64,000 nt of DNA from Candidatus Kapaibacterium sp. (GCA_028284775.1 JANQRB010000139.1:1-64000); one strand, 5' to 3'. Positions 26,709-36,352 are shown, numbered from the stretch's first letter. The notes: generated by a model not told the origin, from the letters alone. Numbers and translations: made by a program.

Positions 26709-26878
26709 TTATTCTTTGAATTAGAAATCCGTCTAATTCCGACCTTTTTTCGGTCGTACGGTATACCGATAATTACAAGGAGTATGGCTGCACGAAGAAG
26801 ACGAAGCCGTCAGGCTACTGTGCAAAATGTCTCTGCGACGCTGGTGGGCGGTATTTCACGGATTGAAGCGGACAGCCT

Positions 26879-27364
26879 TCACTTGTTTCCGTTACGCTGT
26901 TCGCGCAGGTGCGCGAAAAACGACGTCAATATTGCCGAACATTGAAATTCCCTGATGCCGCTTGTGATGCTGCAGCGATGATTCAGGCGTTGGTCATCTG
27001 TAATCCGGTAGAGTGACCCGGAAGCGCCCGCCTTGGGATCCTTGGCGCCATACACCAGACGCGGCAAACGGGCAAGAACAATGGCTCCCGAGCACATAGC
27101 GCAGGGTTCGAGCGTGATGTAAATGCTACAGTCGAGAAGACGGCGGCTGCCGAGATGCTCTGCAGCGGCTGTAATGGCGATCATCTCGGCATGCGCTGTC
27201 GGGTCCTGCAGCATTTCCGTTTGGTTGTAGCCCTTGCCGATCACCCGGTTTTGGTGCACGATTACCGCACCGATGGGAACTTCGCCGGCCTCCCAGGCTT
27301 TATCGGCCTCTCGCAGAGCCAGGTCCATGTAATAGTCATCGTTACGGTCGAGCAGCATTGGCAT
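26879..27364 (-). CDS. tadA: tRNA-specific adenosine-34 deaminase
   Basis: 161 residues. It deaminates A34 of tRNA-Arg(ACG) to inosine. The zinc site is complete: HAE (TAHAEMIAI, with catalytic Glu) and PCAMC (LEPCAMCSGAIV). The N-terminal VPIGAVIVHQNRVIGKGYNQ and the closing SGIREFQCSAILTSFF are typical. The first ATG (27364) is used; a second in-frame ATG is two codons later. It is on the minus strand, 124 bases downstream of the Nudix gene. Confidence 0.95.
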   Translation of the reverse strand: MPMLLDRNDDYYMDLALREADKAWEAGEVPIGAVIVHQNRVIGKGYNQTEMLQDPTAHAEMIAITAAAEHLGSRRLLDCSIYITLEPCAMCSGAIVLARLPRLVYGAKDPKAGASGSLYRITDDQRLNHRCSITSGIREFQCSAILTSFFAHLREQRNGNK

Positions 27365-27488
27365 ACCACGGTTTGTGTATCATTGAGCATTCTACCCTGG
27401 ACATTTTGACGAACACCTCTTCCGCATTCTTTCCCTTGGAGTGCCAGACCCTAACGCTGGGAAGTCTGCCCTGTGTGGCCAGGCAGAT

Positions 27489-27917
27489 TCACAAGTCCCG
27501 ACTCGTCATTAAGTCGCGACAGATCGCACGGTTGCCCTCAAGAATGTTGTAGGCGGGAAATTCCGGCGGCTCTACCCAGCGGATCGCATTAAAGTTGCGA
27601 TTGACCAGGCTGCCGTCATACGATTCAATCATGAAGTAATGTACTTCAAAAGTTCCGGCATCGGCATATTCCGCCCGATCACTTCGCAGCAGCTGTCCGG
27701 GCCGCGCTTCGATAGCCAGCTCTTCCCGCAGCTCGCGTACCAGAGCTTCCTCCAGGCTTTCGCCCTCTTCTACTTTACCGCCCGGAAACTCCCAGTAAAG
27801 GGGATAGCGCGCGTTCGGCAGACGCTGGCACAACAATACGGCGCTCTCGCGGCGCAGAATGCCAACCACGACCTGAATGACCGCGGATTGTGATGAAGAG
27901 GCTTGTTGTTCCTTCAA
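27489..27917 (-). CDS. Nudix hydrolase, MutT-like
   Basis: 142 residues. The Nudix box GGKVEEGESLEEALVRELRE (then EL) matches GX5EX7REUXEEXGU, with Ile in place of the final Gly region. The early VVVGILRRESAVLLCQRLPN and WEFPGGKVE are those of MutT-type (8-oxo-dGTP diphosphatase) members, which clean the nucleotide pool. MutT assignment is by resemblance; other Nudix substrates are possible. The gene ends the minus-strand pair with porD (17 bases apart). Confidence 0.9.
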   Translation of the reverse strand: MKEQQASSSQSAVIQVVVGILRRESAVLLCQRLPNARYPLYWEFPGGKVEEGESLEEALVRELREELAIEARPGQLLRSDRAEYADAGTFEVHYFMIESYDGSLVNRNFNAIRWVEPPEFPAYNILEGNRAICRDLMTSRDL

Positions 27918-27934
27918 TTGAAGATTCTCCCTGC

Positions 27935-28846
27935 TTAACGCCCTTCAAAGGCTTCCTGATAGCTAGTGCTGTGACCGGGATCAAGAAAGAGCAGCTTCTG
28001 ATAAATCTCGTCCCTGTTCCAGTGGCTCTTGAGCAATTCGCCAAGTTCAGTGTGCTTGAAATCGAAGAACACCTGGATGAAGGCGCTCGCTTTTGATAGC
28101 CTGTGTTTGAATTTCACCATCTCCGTAAGCACACTGTCGACGGCTGCAAGGGCCTGCCTTTCGTTACTGGCCATCTCATCCAGGCCGTCGACATAATAGG
28201 CAAAAATCAATTCGCGGAAGGGCTCATAACGCAGCTCGGTCAATTCGGAGACAATACTGTAACGGGTAATTTCACCGGGCTCGGACTGCTGATCGTAGCC
28301 GGCGGCATCGGCGGCCGATCCGAGCTGCCAGATATCGCGCGCGCGCTCGAACCACTCGGTCCCGTCCGTTTCGCCGAATGTATCGAAGTCCATCCCGATG
28401 ACGACAAACATATAGTAATCGATCAGGCTGGTGAAGGGGTCGAAGCTGTTGCGTTGATATGAAAGGACGGCGTTGCGGGCATAGGGAAAAACCCACTCGT
28501 CATCGTAGGCCTGAAAAGCAACGGCCGAGCCTTCGCTGCCCAGTATCGGTCGCCGCGAGGAGACAACCAGCCGGGCGCTATAGAAATTGCCCGAACGCGA
28601 AATCAAAAAGATCGACACATCCACCGGTATCGGATCACCTTCCCATTCGGTATTGGTGTAACGCTGATTGTTGAGGTAAATTTCGACATCATTTTGCATT
28701 GTTATGATGTCTTCCCGCCGATCGATCGGAATTTGCTCGAAGTTAACTGATACCGTTGCTCTTAGCTCCTGGGCCGTTCCCTCTTGATAACTGCCCACAA
28801 GCAAAAGAAGGCTTGCGATCAGCCATTGAACATATATTCTTTGCAT
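27935..28846 (-). CDS. porD: type IX secretion system protein PorD (DUF4835)
   Basis: 303 residues from ATG 28846, which has AGGA nine bases upstream; the longer frame to 28891 would lack a signal peptide start. Signal peptide MQRIYVQWLIASLLLLVGSY, mature start near AQELRATV. DUF4835/PorD hallmarks: QELRATVSVNFEQIP, NDVEIYLNNQRYTNTEW, a strand rich in VSIFLISRSGNFYSARL, FDPFTSLIDYYMFVVIGMDF and a late FFDFKHTELGELL. PorD is known as an accessory component required for the T9SS in some Bacteroidota. Divergent from the barrel gene at 28916 (69 bases). Confidence 0.9.
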   Translation of the reverse strand: MQRIYVQWLIASLLLLVGSYQEGTAQELRATVSVNFEQIPIDRREDIITMQNDVEIYLNNQRYTNTEWEGDPIPVDVSIFLISRSGNFYSARLVVSSRRPILGSEGSAVAFQAYDDEWVFPYARNAVLSYQRNSFDPFTSLIDYYMFVVIGMDFDTFGETDGTEWFERARDIWQLGSAADAAGYDQQSEPGEITRYSIVSELTELRYEPFRELIFAYYVDGLDEMASNERQALAAVDSVLTEMVKFKHRLSKASAFIQVFFDFKHTELGELLKSHWNRDEIYQKLLFLDPGHSTSYQEAFEGR

Positions 28847-28915
28847 TTGTCGGATCCTGGATTGCACTGATTCAAATTTTGCACGGGACACCCAAAGTTA
28901 CTCGCGGACCTTCTC

Positions 28916-29725
28916 ATGAACAACACTTTCTTGCGGTCACTTTTGTTATCGATCGGCCTGCTTGTGATAACACAGTACGTGACGGCGCAGCCTGCTTCAT
29001 TCGGGATTCCTTCGGCTACCGGCGTCGCCGCCTTTGCGGGCGGCGTCAACCGGAACAATCCGGCTCTCATCAGCCAGGTCGATTCGAGCCTGGCATCCCT
29101 GGCTATCCGACCCGCTCCATTTGGCCTCGCTCAGCTCAGCGAGCTGACTGTGGGCGCGGCCCTGCGGCTCGGAGAATTGTGGAGCGCCGCGCTTGCAGCG
29201 ACGGCGCTCGGAAATACGCTATACAACGAAAGCAGTTTGCGCGGCCTGCTTGCCTTTGAAATGAGCCGGTCGCTGACGGCAGGGCTGAGTCTGAAGCTGC
29301 AGCGCATCGGATTCAGAGACGCGGCGGCAGCCGGCGCATTGACGATCGACTTCGGCGTTATGATGCGCCTGACGGACTCACTGCGCTTCGGCGCATTTTT
29401 TCAGAATGTCAATCGCGGGCAGTATGCATCACACAGCCGGCAAGTGGATCAGACGGCTGGCTGGGCATTTGCTTACATGGCGGGTCCGGCGCTGCAGCTC
29501 GAAATCGCCGCTCTGCTGCAGATTGGCGGCACGCCCGCTTTCAGCATCGGCACACTGCATGCACTGGCGACCGCGCTACGACTGCGCTTTGCGCTGCGGA
29601 GCATTCCGCGCACAGCCCTTGCAGCCCTGGAACTGAAACTGAACGATTTCAGCCTGATCCCGGCCATTCAGTATATCGATGATTTGGGGTTTAGCCAGGA
29701 ATTAAAATTGGGTGTCTCCTTTTAA
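28916..29725 (+). CDS. outer-membrane beta-barrel protein, PorV/PorQ-like
   Basis: 269 residues. Signal peptide ends near VTAQPAS. The N-terminal part FGIPSATGVAAFAGGVNRNN followed by PALISQ has the 'G..A.aGG...NPA' start of FadL/PorV/PorQ-type barrels. The rest alternates hydrophobic and polar residues and ends QELKLGVSF with C-terminal Phe. It probably sits in the outer membrane. PorV/PorQ members help attach T9SS cargo, but assignment to that function is inference. Its stop is 50 bases before the HHH-barrel gene, suggesting co-transcription. Confidence 0.65.
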   Translation: MNNTFLRSLLLSIGLLVITQYVTAQPASFGIPSATGVAAFAGGVNRNNPALISQVDSSLASLAIRPAPFGLAQLSELTVGAALRLGELWSAALAATALGNTLYNESSLRGLLAFEMSRSLTAGLSLKLQRIGFRDAAAAGALTIDFGVMMRLTDSLRFGAFFQNVNRGQYASHSRQVDQTAGWAFAYMAGPALQLEIAALLQIGGTPAFSIGTLHALATALRLRFALRSIPRTALAALELKLNDFSLIPAIQYIDDLGFSQELKLGVSF

Positions 29726-29775
29726 TCAACAGCAAAGACCTGACTGTCGATAGATGTTCGCAGTCAATTGACACT

Positions 29776-31818
29776 ATGGACCAAGCCCTTAAAGTGCCTT
29801 GTCGTCCGCCTCTCACCTTCTATAAGACCTGTGGATTGCTTGTACTGCTGTCGGTATTGACCGCCGGAAACGCCAGCGCTCGCTCACCGGACCTCGATGC
29901 GGATCTGATGGAAATACTGGTCGGTCATGCCGCAAGTTCAGACGGCGAATCGCCCCTGCTCGAAATACTGGAAGAGTTACGTGCCCATCCGATCGACTTG
30001 CGAAAAGCTTCCGGCCGTGAGCTCGCTCGTATACCCGGCATCGGGCTTGCCGCCGCGAAGGCGATCCGACAGAATGTGCTGACGATCAAAAAACTAAGCT
30101 ATGATGCGCTTTTTGAGCGCTTGTCTCTGGCCTGGTATCAGCGGAAAGTCCTGCGTCTCTGTACATTCATCGCTGTCGAGGCGCAGCCCGGTAAGCGCAA
30201 GGCTCCTACACTTGCCCTTCGCTGGCGCATCCAGCGGCGACTGGAACAAACAAGGGGGCAGCGCGACTCAGCCTTTCGCGGCTCGCCCCTGGCGATGTAC
30301 CAGCGTCTCAGCTACCGCGATTCCAGCCTCTCCGTCGGATTGACAAGCGAGAAAGACGCCGGCGAAATTTCGCTGAGCGACTTCATGAGCGCACACGCCG
30401 CGTCAAGCGTCGGTCCCCTTAGTTTTGTACTGGGCGATTATTACATACAGAGCGGTATGGGTACGCTGCTCTGGCGATCGATCGGCGAACGCAAAGGCAG
30501 CAACGTCATCGCACCTGCGCTACGCAGCGCGCACCGTCTTCGTCCTTACCGCTCCTCAACAGAGCATGGTTTCTTTAGAGGCATAGCCGTCCAGAGCTCT
30601 TTTGCCGGCCACGACGACGAATTCAGTGTCATCGCCTGGTATTCGCATCGCTCGCTGGCGGCAAATCTGCAGGATCAGGATAGTGGCGGAAATCAGCGAC
30701 GAATCGCAAGCTCGCTGCATACCTCGGGCTACTTCAGAACTGCCGGCGAACAGGCCAAACGCGATGCCCTCGGCGAACGAGGCGCTGGCGCAAGCCTGGC
30801 CTGGACCGGTCAACAATGGCGCTTGCAGCTGACGGCGCTCAACCTGGCATACAGCCACCCTCTGCTGTCCGGTTCAACATCCGCATTCAGCGGCTCCGAA
30901 GGAACGCTCTTGGGCGGCTTTGCCGCCACTACGTTGGGGACGACACAACTGGCGGCGGAAGCAGTCAGGGACGCCCGCTGCAATCTCGGAGGCAGGGTCG
31001 GGGCACAAGTACGGGGCAAACGACTCGATGCGGCCCTCTCGCTCCGTCACTATGAAGCCGAATTCCGTTCGCCTTTTGCGTCCGTGTTCGGCGAGTCGAG
31101 CGCGGCGGCAAACGAGAGCGGACTCTACCTGGGCCTCCGTTGGCGCGCGGCGCGTGGAGTATCGATTCAGTCCTATGCCGACTTCTATCGCACGCCGTCG
31201 AAAACATTCAGCGTTAACGCTGTCGTCAGCGGCTTCGACTTCCTGCTGGAAGGACGCTTCGCAGCTTCCGGTTCAACCAGTCTGAAGACTTCACTTCGTT
31301 ATGAGGATAAAACCGATGCCACAAATGTAAGCGACGCTGTCGGAAGGCCACAACGAATTCAGTTCCGCAAGGTTCGGACGGCGCTGCGGGCGGAAATCCG
31401 TCACCGGCTGCAGACAACAATCCGCCTGCGCAGCCGTGCCGACTTGGTCAAAGTGGACTTCGGTGCAACGAAGGCCGCCGAGTGGGGCAGCCTTTTACTG
31501 CTGGAATTGCGCTGGCAGCCGCCTTCCCTGCCTCTTCGCTTCAGCGCCAATGTGGCCTATTTCGCGACTGATAGTTTTAACTCTGCGATTTGGGCCTATG
31601 AGCCTTCGCTGCCGGGCCTGCTATCGGTCCCGGCCCTGTTTCACCAGGGTATGCGAGCCGGCGCCCTGCTTGAGATCCGGGCTTCCGATTGCTGCTCACT
31701 CTGGCTGAATATGAGCCTGACGGCCCGCAACAACATAGCGGAGAGCGGCAGCGGTCTGACTGCAATCGATGGCGGCAGTGATCGGCGCCTGCGTCTGGCC
31801 GCCGATCTGCGATGGTAA
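29776..31818 (+). CDS. helix-hairpin-helix protein with long C-terminal beta-barrel-like domain
   Basis: 680 residues. A signal peptide ends near NASARSPD (~36). Residues ~60-125 form a ComEA-type helix-hairpin-helix region: LLEILEELRAHPIDLRKASG, then RELARIPGIGLAAAKAIRQN with the IPGIG hairpin at 86-90. From ~150 to the end the sequence is amphipathic beta strands (LSVGLTSEKDAGEISLSDF, ending RRLRLAADLRW), with no inner-membrane helix. HHH motifs of this kind bind DNA backbone, and ComEA is the periplasmic DNA receptor in transformation. An outer-membrane barrel carrying one is compatible with DNA handling, but known relatives in this group have no proven role. Co-transcribed with the PorV/PorQ-like gene; divergent from porD. 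Confidence 0.75.
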   Translation: MDQALKVPCRPPLTFYKTCGLLVLLSVLTAGNASARSPDLDADLMEILVGHAASSDGESPLLEILEELRAHPIDLRKASGRELARIPGIGLAAAKAIRQNVLTIKKLSYDALFERLSLAWYQRKVLRLCTFIAVEAQPGKRKAPTLALRWRIQRRLEQTRGQRDSAFRGSPLAMYQRLSYRDSSLSVGLTSEKDAGEISLSDFMSAHAASSVGPLSFVLGDYYIQSGMGTLLWRSIGERKGSNVIAPALRSAHRLRPYRSSTEHGFFRGIAVQSSFAGHDDEFSVIAWYSHRSLAANLQDQDSGGNQRRIASSLHTSGYFRTAGEQAKRDALGERGAGASLAWTGQQWRLQLTALNLAYSHPLLSGSTSAFSGSEGTLLGGFAATTLGTTQLAAEAVRDARCNLGGRVGAQVRGKRLDAALSLRHYEAEFRSPFASVFGESSAAANESGLYLGLRWRAARGVSIQSYADFYRTPSKTFSVNAVVSGFDFLLEGRFAASGSTSLKTSLRYEDKTDATNVSDAVGRPQRIQFRKVRTALRAEIRHRLQTTIRLRSRADLVKVDFGATKAAEWGSLLLLELRWQPPSLPLRFSANVAYFATDSFNSAIWAYEPSLPGLLSVPALFHQGMRAGALLEIRASDCCSLWLNMSLTARNNIAESGSGLTAIDGGSDRRLRLAADLRW

Positions 31819-31828
31819 GCGCATGGGC

Positions 31829-32986
31829 TCAGCCCGGTATTTCCCTGGGCAGTGTAATCGTTACCCTGGTGCCCCGGCCTTCTTCACTCGAAAAATCGAT
31901 CTGGCCGGCATGCAGATCGACAAAACACTTGACGATCGGCAGACCGAGACCGACGCCGCGTTCGCCATCGGTGCCATGGCGTTGGTGCTCTCCGAATTTC
32001 TTAAACAGAATCGGCTTATATTTGGCCGGGATACCGATGCCGTCATCGTTCACCGTCAGGCGCAGAATATTGTCGCTGTTCGGCTGCGGCGCCGCTTCGA
32101 TGCGCACAATACCATTGGATTCCGTAAACTTAATAGCATTCGAAATAAGATTGTTAAGCACCTGCGCCAGTTTCGGCTCATCGCCCTGCATCGTAACACC
32201 GGGCGCGCAATCCGCTTCGAGCCTGATGTTTTTGTGGTCGGCAATTTTACTGAAGGTACGGATCGAGCGCGCTACAAGTTCGGCCAGATCGACCTCTCCG
32301 ATTTCCAGGTTGGTCGCCGTCGATGATTCGATACGGGTGATGTTAAGCAGGTCATTGACCAGACGCGTCAGCGAATCGGCCGTATCGTAAATTGTTTTGG
32401 CAAGGTCGTGTACGGTGGCGCGGTCATTCTCTTCGCTGTGAGTAAACAGAATCTTGGCGAGCCCCTTCACTCCAGCCAGCGGCGAACGCAGATCGTGTGA
32501 GACAATCTGCATGACGCGGTTTTTTTCTTCGTTGAGCTTCTTGAGATGACCGTTAGCCGCGAGAAGCTGTAGTTGCGAGCTTTTCAGCTCTTCCTGCAGA
32601 TGTTTAATGCCGGCGAGGTTTCGAACTTTATATACAAGCTCATCGACGTCATAGGGCTTGGTGAGAAAATCCACGGCACCCAGCTCCAGCCCCTTGCGTA
32701 TGGTCTCGGGCTGCCGCAAAGCCGACAGAAAAAGAAAAGGCGTGCCTTCTGCGTTCGGCAGCTTACGCGCATGCTGCAACACTTCGAAACCATCCATTTG
32801 CGGCATCAGGATGTCGCAAATGACAATAGTATAGTTGTTGCTTTTCATGAGCGCCAGGCCGTCGGCGCCGCTCTCCGCCTCGTCAACGTTGATGTCGGAT
32901 ATCTCGTCTTCAAGATCCATCCGCAGCAGTTTGCGGTTGTCCGGAAGGTCATCAATAATTAACAGATTTGTTGAAAGCTTGCTCAT
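31829..32986 (-). CDS. response-regulator/histidine-kinase hybrid
   Basis: 385 residues. N-terminal receiver domain (1-125) with acidic pair near IIDDLPDN, phosphoacceptor Asp58 (VICDILMPQMDGF), conserved Ser88 (LFLSALR) and Lys110 (FLTKPYD). A short coiled coil (~128-156) leads to HisKA with His164 (IVSHDLRSPLAGV). The HATPase domain has NNLISNAIKF (N box), DDGIGIP (G1) and GVGLGLPI (G2). There is no membrane segment, so it is cytoplasmic and must get its signal by phosphotransfer. It starts 27 bases after the large propeller kinase ends, on the same strand, and probably receives from it. Ends 11 bases from the convergent HHH-barrel gene. Confidence 0.93.
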   Translation of the reverse strand: MSKLSTNLLIIDDLPDNRKLLRMDLEDEISDINVDEAESGADGLALMKSNNYTIVICDILMPQMDGFEVLQHARKLPNAEGTPFLFLSALRQPETIRKGLELGAVDFLTKPYDVDELVYKVRNLAGIKHLQEELKSSQLQLLAANGHLKKLNEEKNRVMQIVSHDLRSPLAGVKGLAKILFTHSEENDRATVHDLAKTIYDTADSLTRLVNDLLNITRIESSTATNLEIGEVDLAELVARSIRTFSKIADHKNIRLEADCAPGVTMQGDEPKLAQVLNNLISNAIKFTESNGIVRIEAAPQPNSDNILRLTVNDDGIGIPAKYKPILFKKFGEHQRHGTDGERGVGLGLPIVKCFVDLHAGQIDFSSEEGRGTRVTITLPREIPG

Positions 32987-33013
32987 AATAGTCGTAGGTC
33001 GTGGTACAGATCA

Positions 33014-36000
33014 TTAGGCACCTCGCATCAGACTGTCTTCGCTGTTGGATGGGGATGCATCAATTGTCTTCGAAGATGCCGCGGCCTTATTCACCGCGCC
33101 ATTACCGTCCGGCGCTTGCGCATTCGGCAGGACGGTATCTTCCCTGAAGAGCGGCAGGTACACTGTAAACCGACTGCCCTCGTTAACAATTGATGAAACG
33201 CTGATATCCCCGCGCATATCCATCGCGAGACGTCTGGCGATTGCCAAACCCAGGCCAATGCCGCCCTTCAACTGATCAAGACGCGGATTGGCTTGTTCAA
33301 ATTCGTAAAAAACCGTGTTTAACTTATCACTGGAAATTCCGATGCCCGTATCGGCCACCACAATACCCAGCGCCTTGTCTGTCGTCGAGGTCTTCAGCTC
33401 GAAGGACAGGCTCACTTCACCCTTCTCGGTAAACTTGATGCCATTACCAACCAGGTTGATGAGAATCTGTCGAAGCCGCTCCGGGTCGCAGAGGACAGAA
33501 CGCGCGTGGTCCTTGTGCAGCAGCAATGCAATGCCTTTGTTTTCGGCCATCGGCGTTAATTCGTTAACAACCTGCGCACAGACGGCGGCAGGGTCGACTT
33601 CCTTGATTGTGTAGCTCACCCGTCCCGCCTCCATCGAAGACAAGTCGAGAATTTCGTTGATAAGGTGCAAGAGTCGATGGCTGTTCTGGTACACAATCTC
33701 GAGGGACTGACGGGTTTTGTCGTCCAGGGAGATTCCGACCTTGCGCAGAACGCGGCGAGTGAAACCGATGATAGAATTCATCGGCGTTCGCAGTTCGTGC
33801 GTGACATTGGCCAGGAACTCCGATTTGGCCCGGCTGGCTTCTTCAGCGGCGCGTTTGGCCTGTGATAAGGCGGCATTCATTCGTTCGATCTTTTCTTTTT
33901 CGCGTCGTATTTGTTCCTGTTGATCCAGCAGCTCGCGCGTACGTTCCTCCACTTTTTCTTCGAGCTGTACGTTGCGCCGACGCTCCTTGCGTACCCGGAC
34001 GAAGCCCAGCAGTGCGATCAGCATACCCGAGCCGACAATCCCAAAAACGATAAAAACCGGTGTTTCCCAAAAGGGCGCAAGAATTTCAAACTCATGCTCA
34101 ACCGGCTCGCTCCATTGGTTGCCGTCCAGGCGGGCACGCACCAGAAAGGTATAACGGCCGGAAGGAAGATCGGGATAGGTTACCGAGCGATTACCCGTAT
34201 TGTCCGACCAGTCATCATCGAGCCCTTCCAGTTTGTATTGATACTGCACCGCGTCCGGACGCCGCAGACTAATGCCTTCAAAGTTGAAAGTCACAAAGTT
34301 TTGATCGTAGTCAAGGATCGCTTGCTGCGGCAGCAGAGTATCACGCAGAAAGATTTGCTGGCCCGCAATACGTACCAGGGGTATTACCGACTTTTCGAAA
34401 TCGAATTGCGGCTGATAGTTTACCGCACCTGCGATCGTACCGAACCACACCCCGCCGTCGGCAGCGCTGAAGGCGGAGTTAGGATTCGTTTCGATACCGA
34501 GAAAGCCGTCCTGTTCGCCATAATGCGTCCAGGTGCCCTGCTGCAGATCAAAGCGATTGACGCCATCGGCGGTCCCAATCCATATCGAGTGATCCGTAGC
34601 GTCGTACATCACTGAATGCACACGATTGGAACTCAGGCCGTTTAAGACCGAAAACTGTTCAAACACACCTCCCTCGTATCGAAACAGTCCGGCGCCCTCA
34701 GTGCCGAACCACATTTGACCGAGGGTGTCTTCGGCGATGGAATGGATCGCTTTGCTCGTAAAGCCGTTTTCGTCATTGTACAGTGAGAATACATCATTGT
34801 GATAGCGCATTGCGCCGGCGTCCAGCGTTCCGAACCAGGTGTCGCCGCGCGAGTCGTTAAAGATGGTGCTGATCGAATTACTGACAAGGCCGTCGCTCTT
34901 TGAAAAAGACTTAAGGGCCTTGCTTTGTTTATTATAGCGGAAGACGCCGCGACCGTCCGTACCGAACCACAGGTTGCCGTCGCTATCGGCGCTGATCGAC
35001 AAACAGGTGCGCAGCGAGCCGGAAGGATCGGGCAGAATCTGGACGGACTTATTGACGGGATTGAATTTGTTGACACCGCCGCCCTCGGTTCCCAGCCACA
35101 GGAATCCGTCCGGATCCTGATAGATGGCCAGAATAACATTGCTCGACAGTCCGTCGTCGGTACGATACGTCGTGACTTGTGCCTTCTTGTCGCCGGTTTC
35201 GGGAGGAATAAACTCTGTTAAGCCTTCATCCGTGCCGAACCAGTAGTGTCCGCGAGTATCAACGATCACAGAGAGGACCATGTTGCTGCGCAGACCTTCC
35301 CGCTCCGTAAACACCTTGTAGGCTTCCGTCACGAGCAAGGCTACGCCGCCGCCTTTACTGCCGATCCAGACATTGCCTTCGCGATCTTCAAGCAGCGAAT
35401 GGATATAGTTGCTGCGCAGCCCCTGCTCTTTCGAATAGGTTCTGAAACTGGCTCGTTCACCTGGGTTTTCGGGCCGCAAGTAGCGTGCAACGCCGCCGCC
35501 GTAGGTACCGGCCCAAACATCGCCCCGCGAGTCCAGCATCAATGCATAGACAAAATTATCGCCCAGACCATCGGCAACAGTGAATTGATTGATGGCCGCT
35601 TCTCGCAATGAGTCTCCACGCGGCTGCAGGTGGAGCAGCCCGGCGTCCATCGTACCAACCCATACGCCGCCTCGGCGGTCGGCGGCAATTGAGCGCACCA
35701 GGTTACTCGGTAAGCCATCATCGATATCCAGCCCGTCGCATTCGACCTGCCACCGGCCGCTTTCATTGGTGAAACGGCAGAGACAAATCCCCTTTTCCGT
35801 TCCGATCCAATAGCGATCCTGCGGCCCCTGCTGGATAGCGAAAACGCCGGCGCCGCACAGACCCTGCGCGGTGCTTATTTGCTGAAAACTCCGACCGTCA
35901 AATAGGAGGATACCCTCACCAAGCGTTCCGAAGAGCATCAGGCCGTCACGACTCTCATAGATGCAGCATATCGTTTTGTCTGACAGTGAAGTATCGGCGC

Positions 36001-36352
36001 CGCGAACGCTGGCAAATCGCTGTCCGTCGTAACGGCTAATCTGGCCATCATCATGGCCGAACCACAAAACACCCTTGCTGTCCAGGAACGAAGACTTAAT
36101 GCGTTTGTCCGCCAGACCTGCGCCCGCGCTGATTTTTTTAACACCTACGCCATTGAAACGCGCGAGGCCGTTCTGCGTGCCGATCCAGAGCAGACCGCTG
36201 CTATCCTGCACCATCGATGACACCGACAGGCTGGGCAAGCCGTCTTCCAGTCCAAAATGACGTAGGCTCAGCGATTGAGCATCCGTCACCGTCGGCAAAG
36301 CGGCAAAGGCCAATAAGGCCGGCAGCAGCCAGTTCTTCCACATTCCCGACAT
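33014..36352 (-). CDS. two-component-regulator propeller sensor histidine kinase
   Basis: 1112 residues from ATG 36352, chosen because GGAG lies six bases upstream; the track to 36385 adds no better start. Signal peptide (MWKNWLLPALLAFAALPTV). About 14 Reg_prop repeats fill ~30-660 (for example SSGLLWIGTQNGLARFNG, GNVWIGSKGGGVALLV, GYMWFGTEGAGLFRYEG-like blades). A Y_Y_Y domain follows (YQYKLEGLDDDWSDNTGNRS), then one membrane helix (VFIVFGIVGSGMLIALLGFV), a coiled coil, HisKA with His852 (THELRTPMNSI) and HATPase (NLVGNGIKF, DTGIGIS, GIGLGLAI). There is no C-terminal receiver or AraC domain, unlike classical Bacteroides HTCS; the receiver-kinase gene 27 bases downstream may replace them. The periplasmic propeller suggests sensing of an external ligand, unknown. 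Confidence 0.95.
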   Translation of the reverse strand: MSGMWKNWLLPALLAFAALPTVTDAQSLSLRHFGLEDGLPSLSVSSMVQDSSGLLWIGTQNGLARFNGVGVKKISAGAGLADKRIKSSFLDSKGVLWFGHDDGQISRYDGQRFASVRGADTSLSDKTICCIYESRDGLMLFGTLGEGILLFDGRSFQQISTAQGLCGAGVFAIQQGPQDRYWIGTEKGICLCRFTNESGRWQVECDGLDIDDGLPSNLVRSIAADRRGGVWVGTMDAGLLHLQPRGDSLREAAINQFTVADGLGDNFVYALMLDSRGDVWAGTYGGGVARYLRPENPGERASFRTYSKEQGLRSNYIHSLLEDREGNVWIGSKGGGVALLVTEAYKVFTEREGLRSNMVLSVIVDTRGHYWFGTDEGLTEFIPPETGDKKAQVTTYRTDDGLSSNVILAIYQDPDGFLWLGTEGGGVNKFNPVNKSVQILPDPSGSLRTCLSISADSDGNLWFGTDGRGVFRYNKQSKALKSFSKSDGLVSNSISTIFNDSRGDTWFGTLDAGAMRYHNDVFSLYNDENGFTSKAIHSIAEDTLGQMWFGTEGAGLFRYEGGVFEQFSVLNGLSSNRVHSVMYDATDHSIWIGTADGVNRFDLQQGTWTHYGEQDGFLGIETNPNSAFSAADGGVWFGTIAGAVNYQPQFDFEKSVIPLVRIAGQQIFLRDTLLPQQAILDYDQNFVTFNFEGISLRRPDAVQYQYKLEGLDDDWSDNTGNRSVTYPDLPSGRYTFLVRARLDGNQWSEPVEHEFEILAPFWETPVFIVFGIVGSGMLIALLGFVRVRKERRRNVQLEEKVEERTRELLDQQEQIRREKEKIERMNAALSQAKRAAEEASRAKSEFLANVTHELRTPMNSIIGFTRRVLRKVGISLDDKTRQSLEIVYQNSHRLLHLINEILDLSSMEAGRVSYTIKEVDPAAVCAQVVNELTPMAENKGIALLLHKDHARSVLCDPERLRQILINLVGNGIKFTEKGEVSLSFELKTSTTDKALGIVVADTGIGISSDKLNTVFYEFEQANPRLDQLKGGIGLGLAIARRLAMDMRGDISVSSIVNEGSRFTVYLPLFREDTVLPNAQAPDGNGAVNKAAASSKTIDASPSNSEDSLMRGA

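Noticed and set aside
26316..26945. 209-codon plus-strand open frame
   Set aside because: Antisense to the YCF48-like pseudogene and tadA; Cys/Arg-rich, no start context or family.
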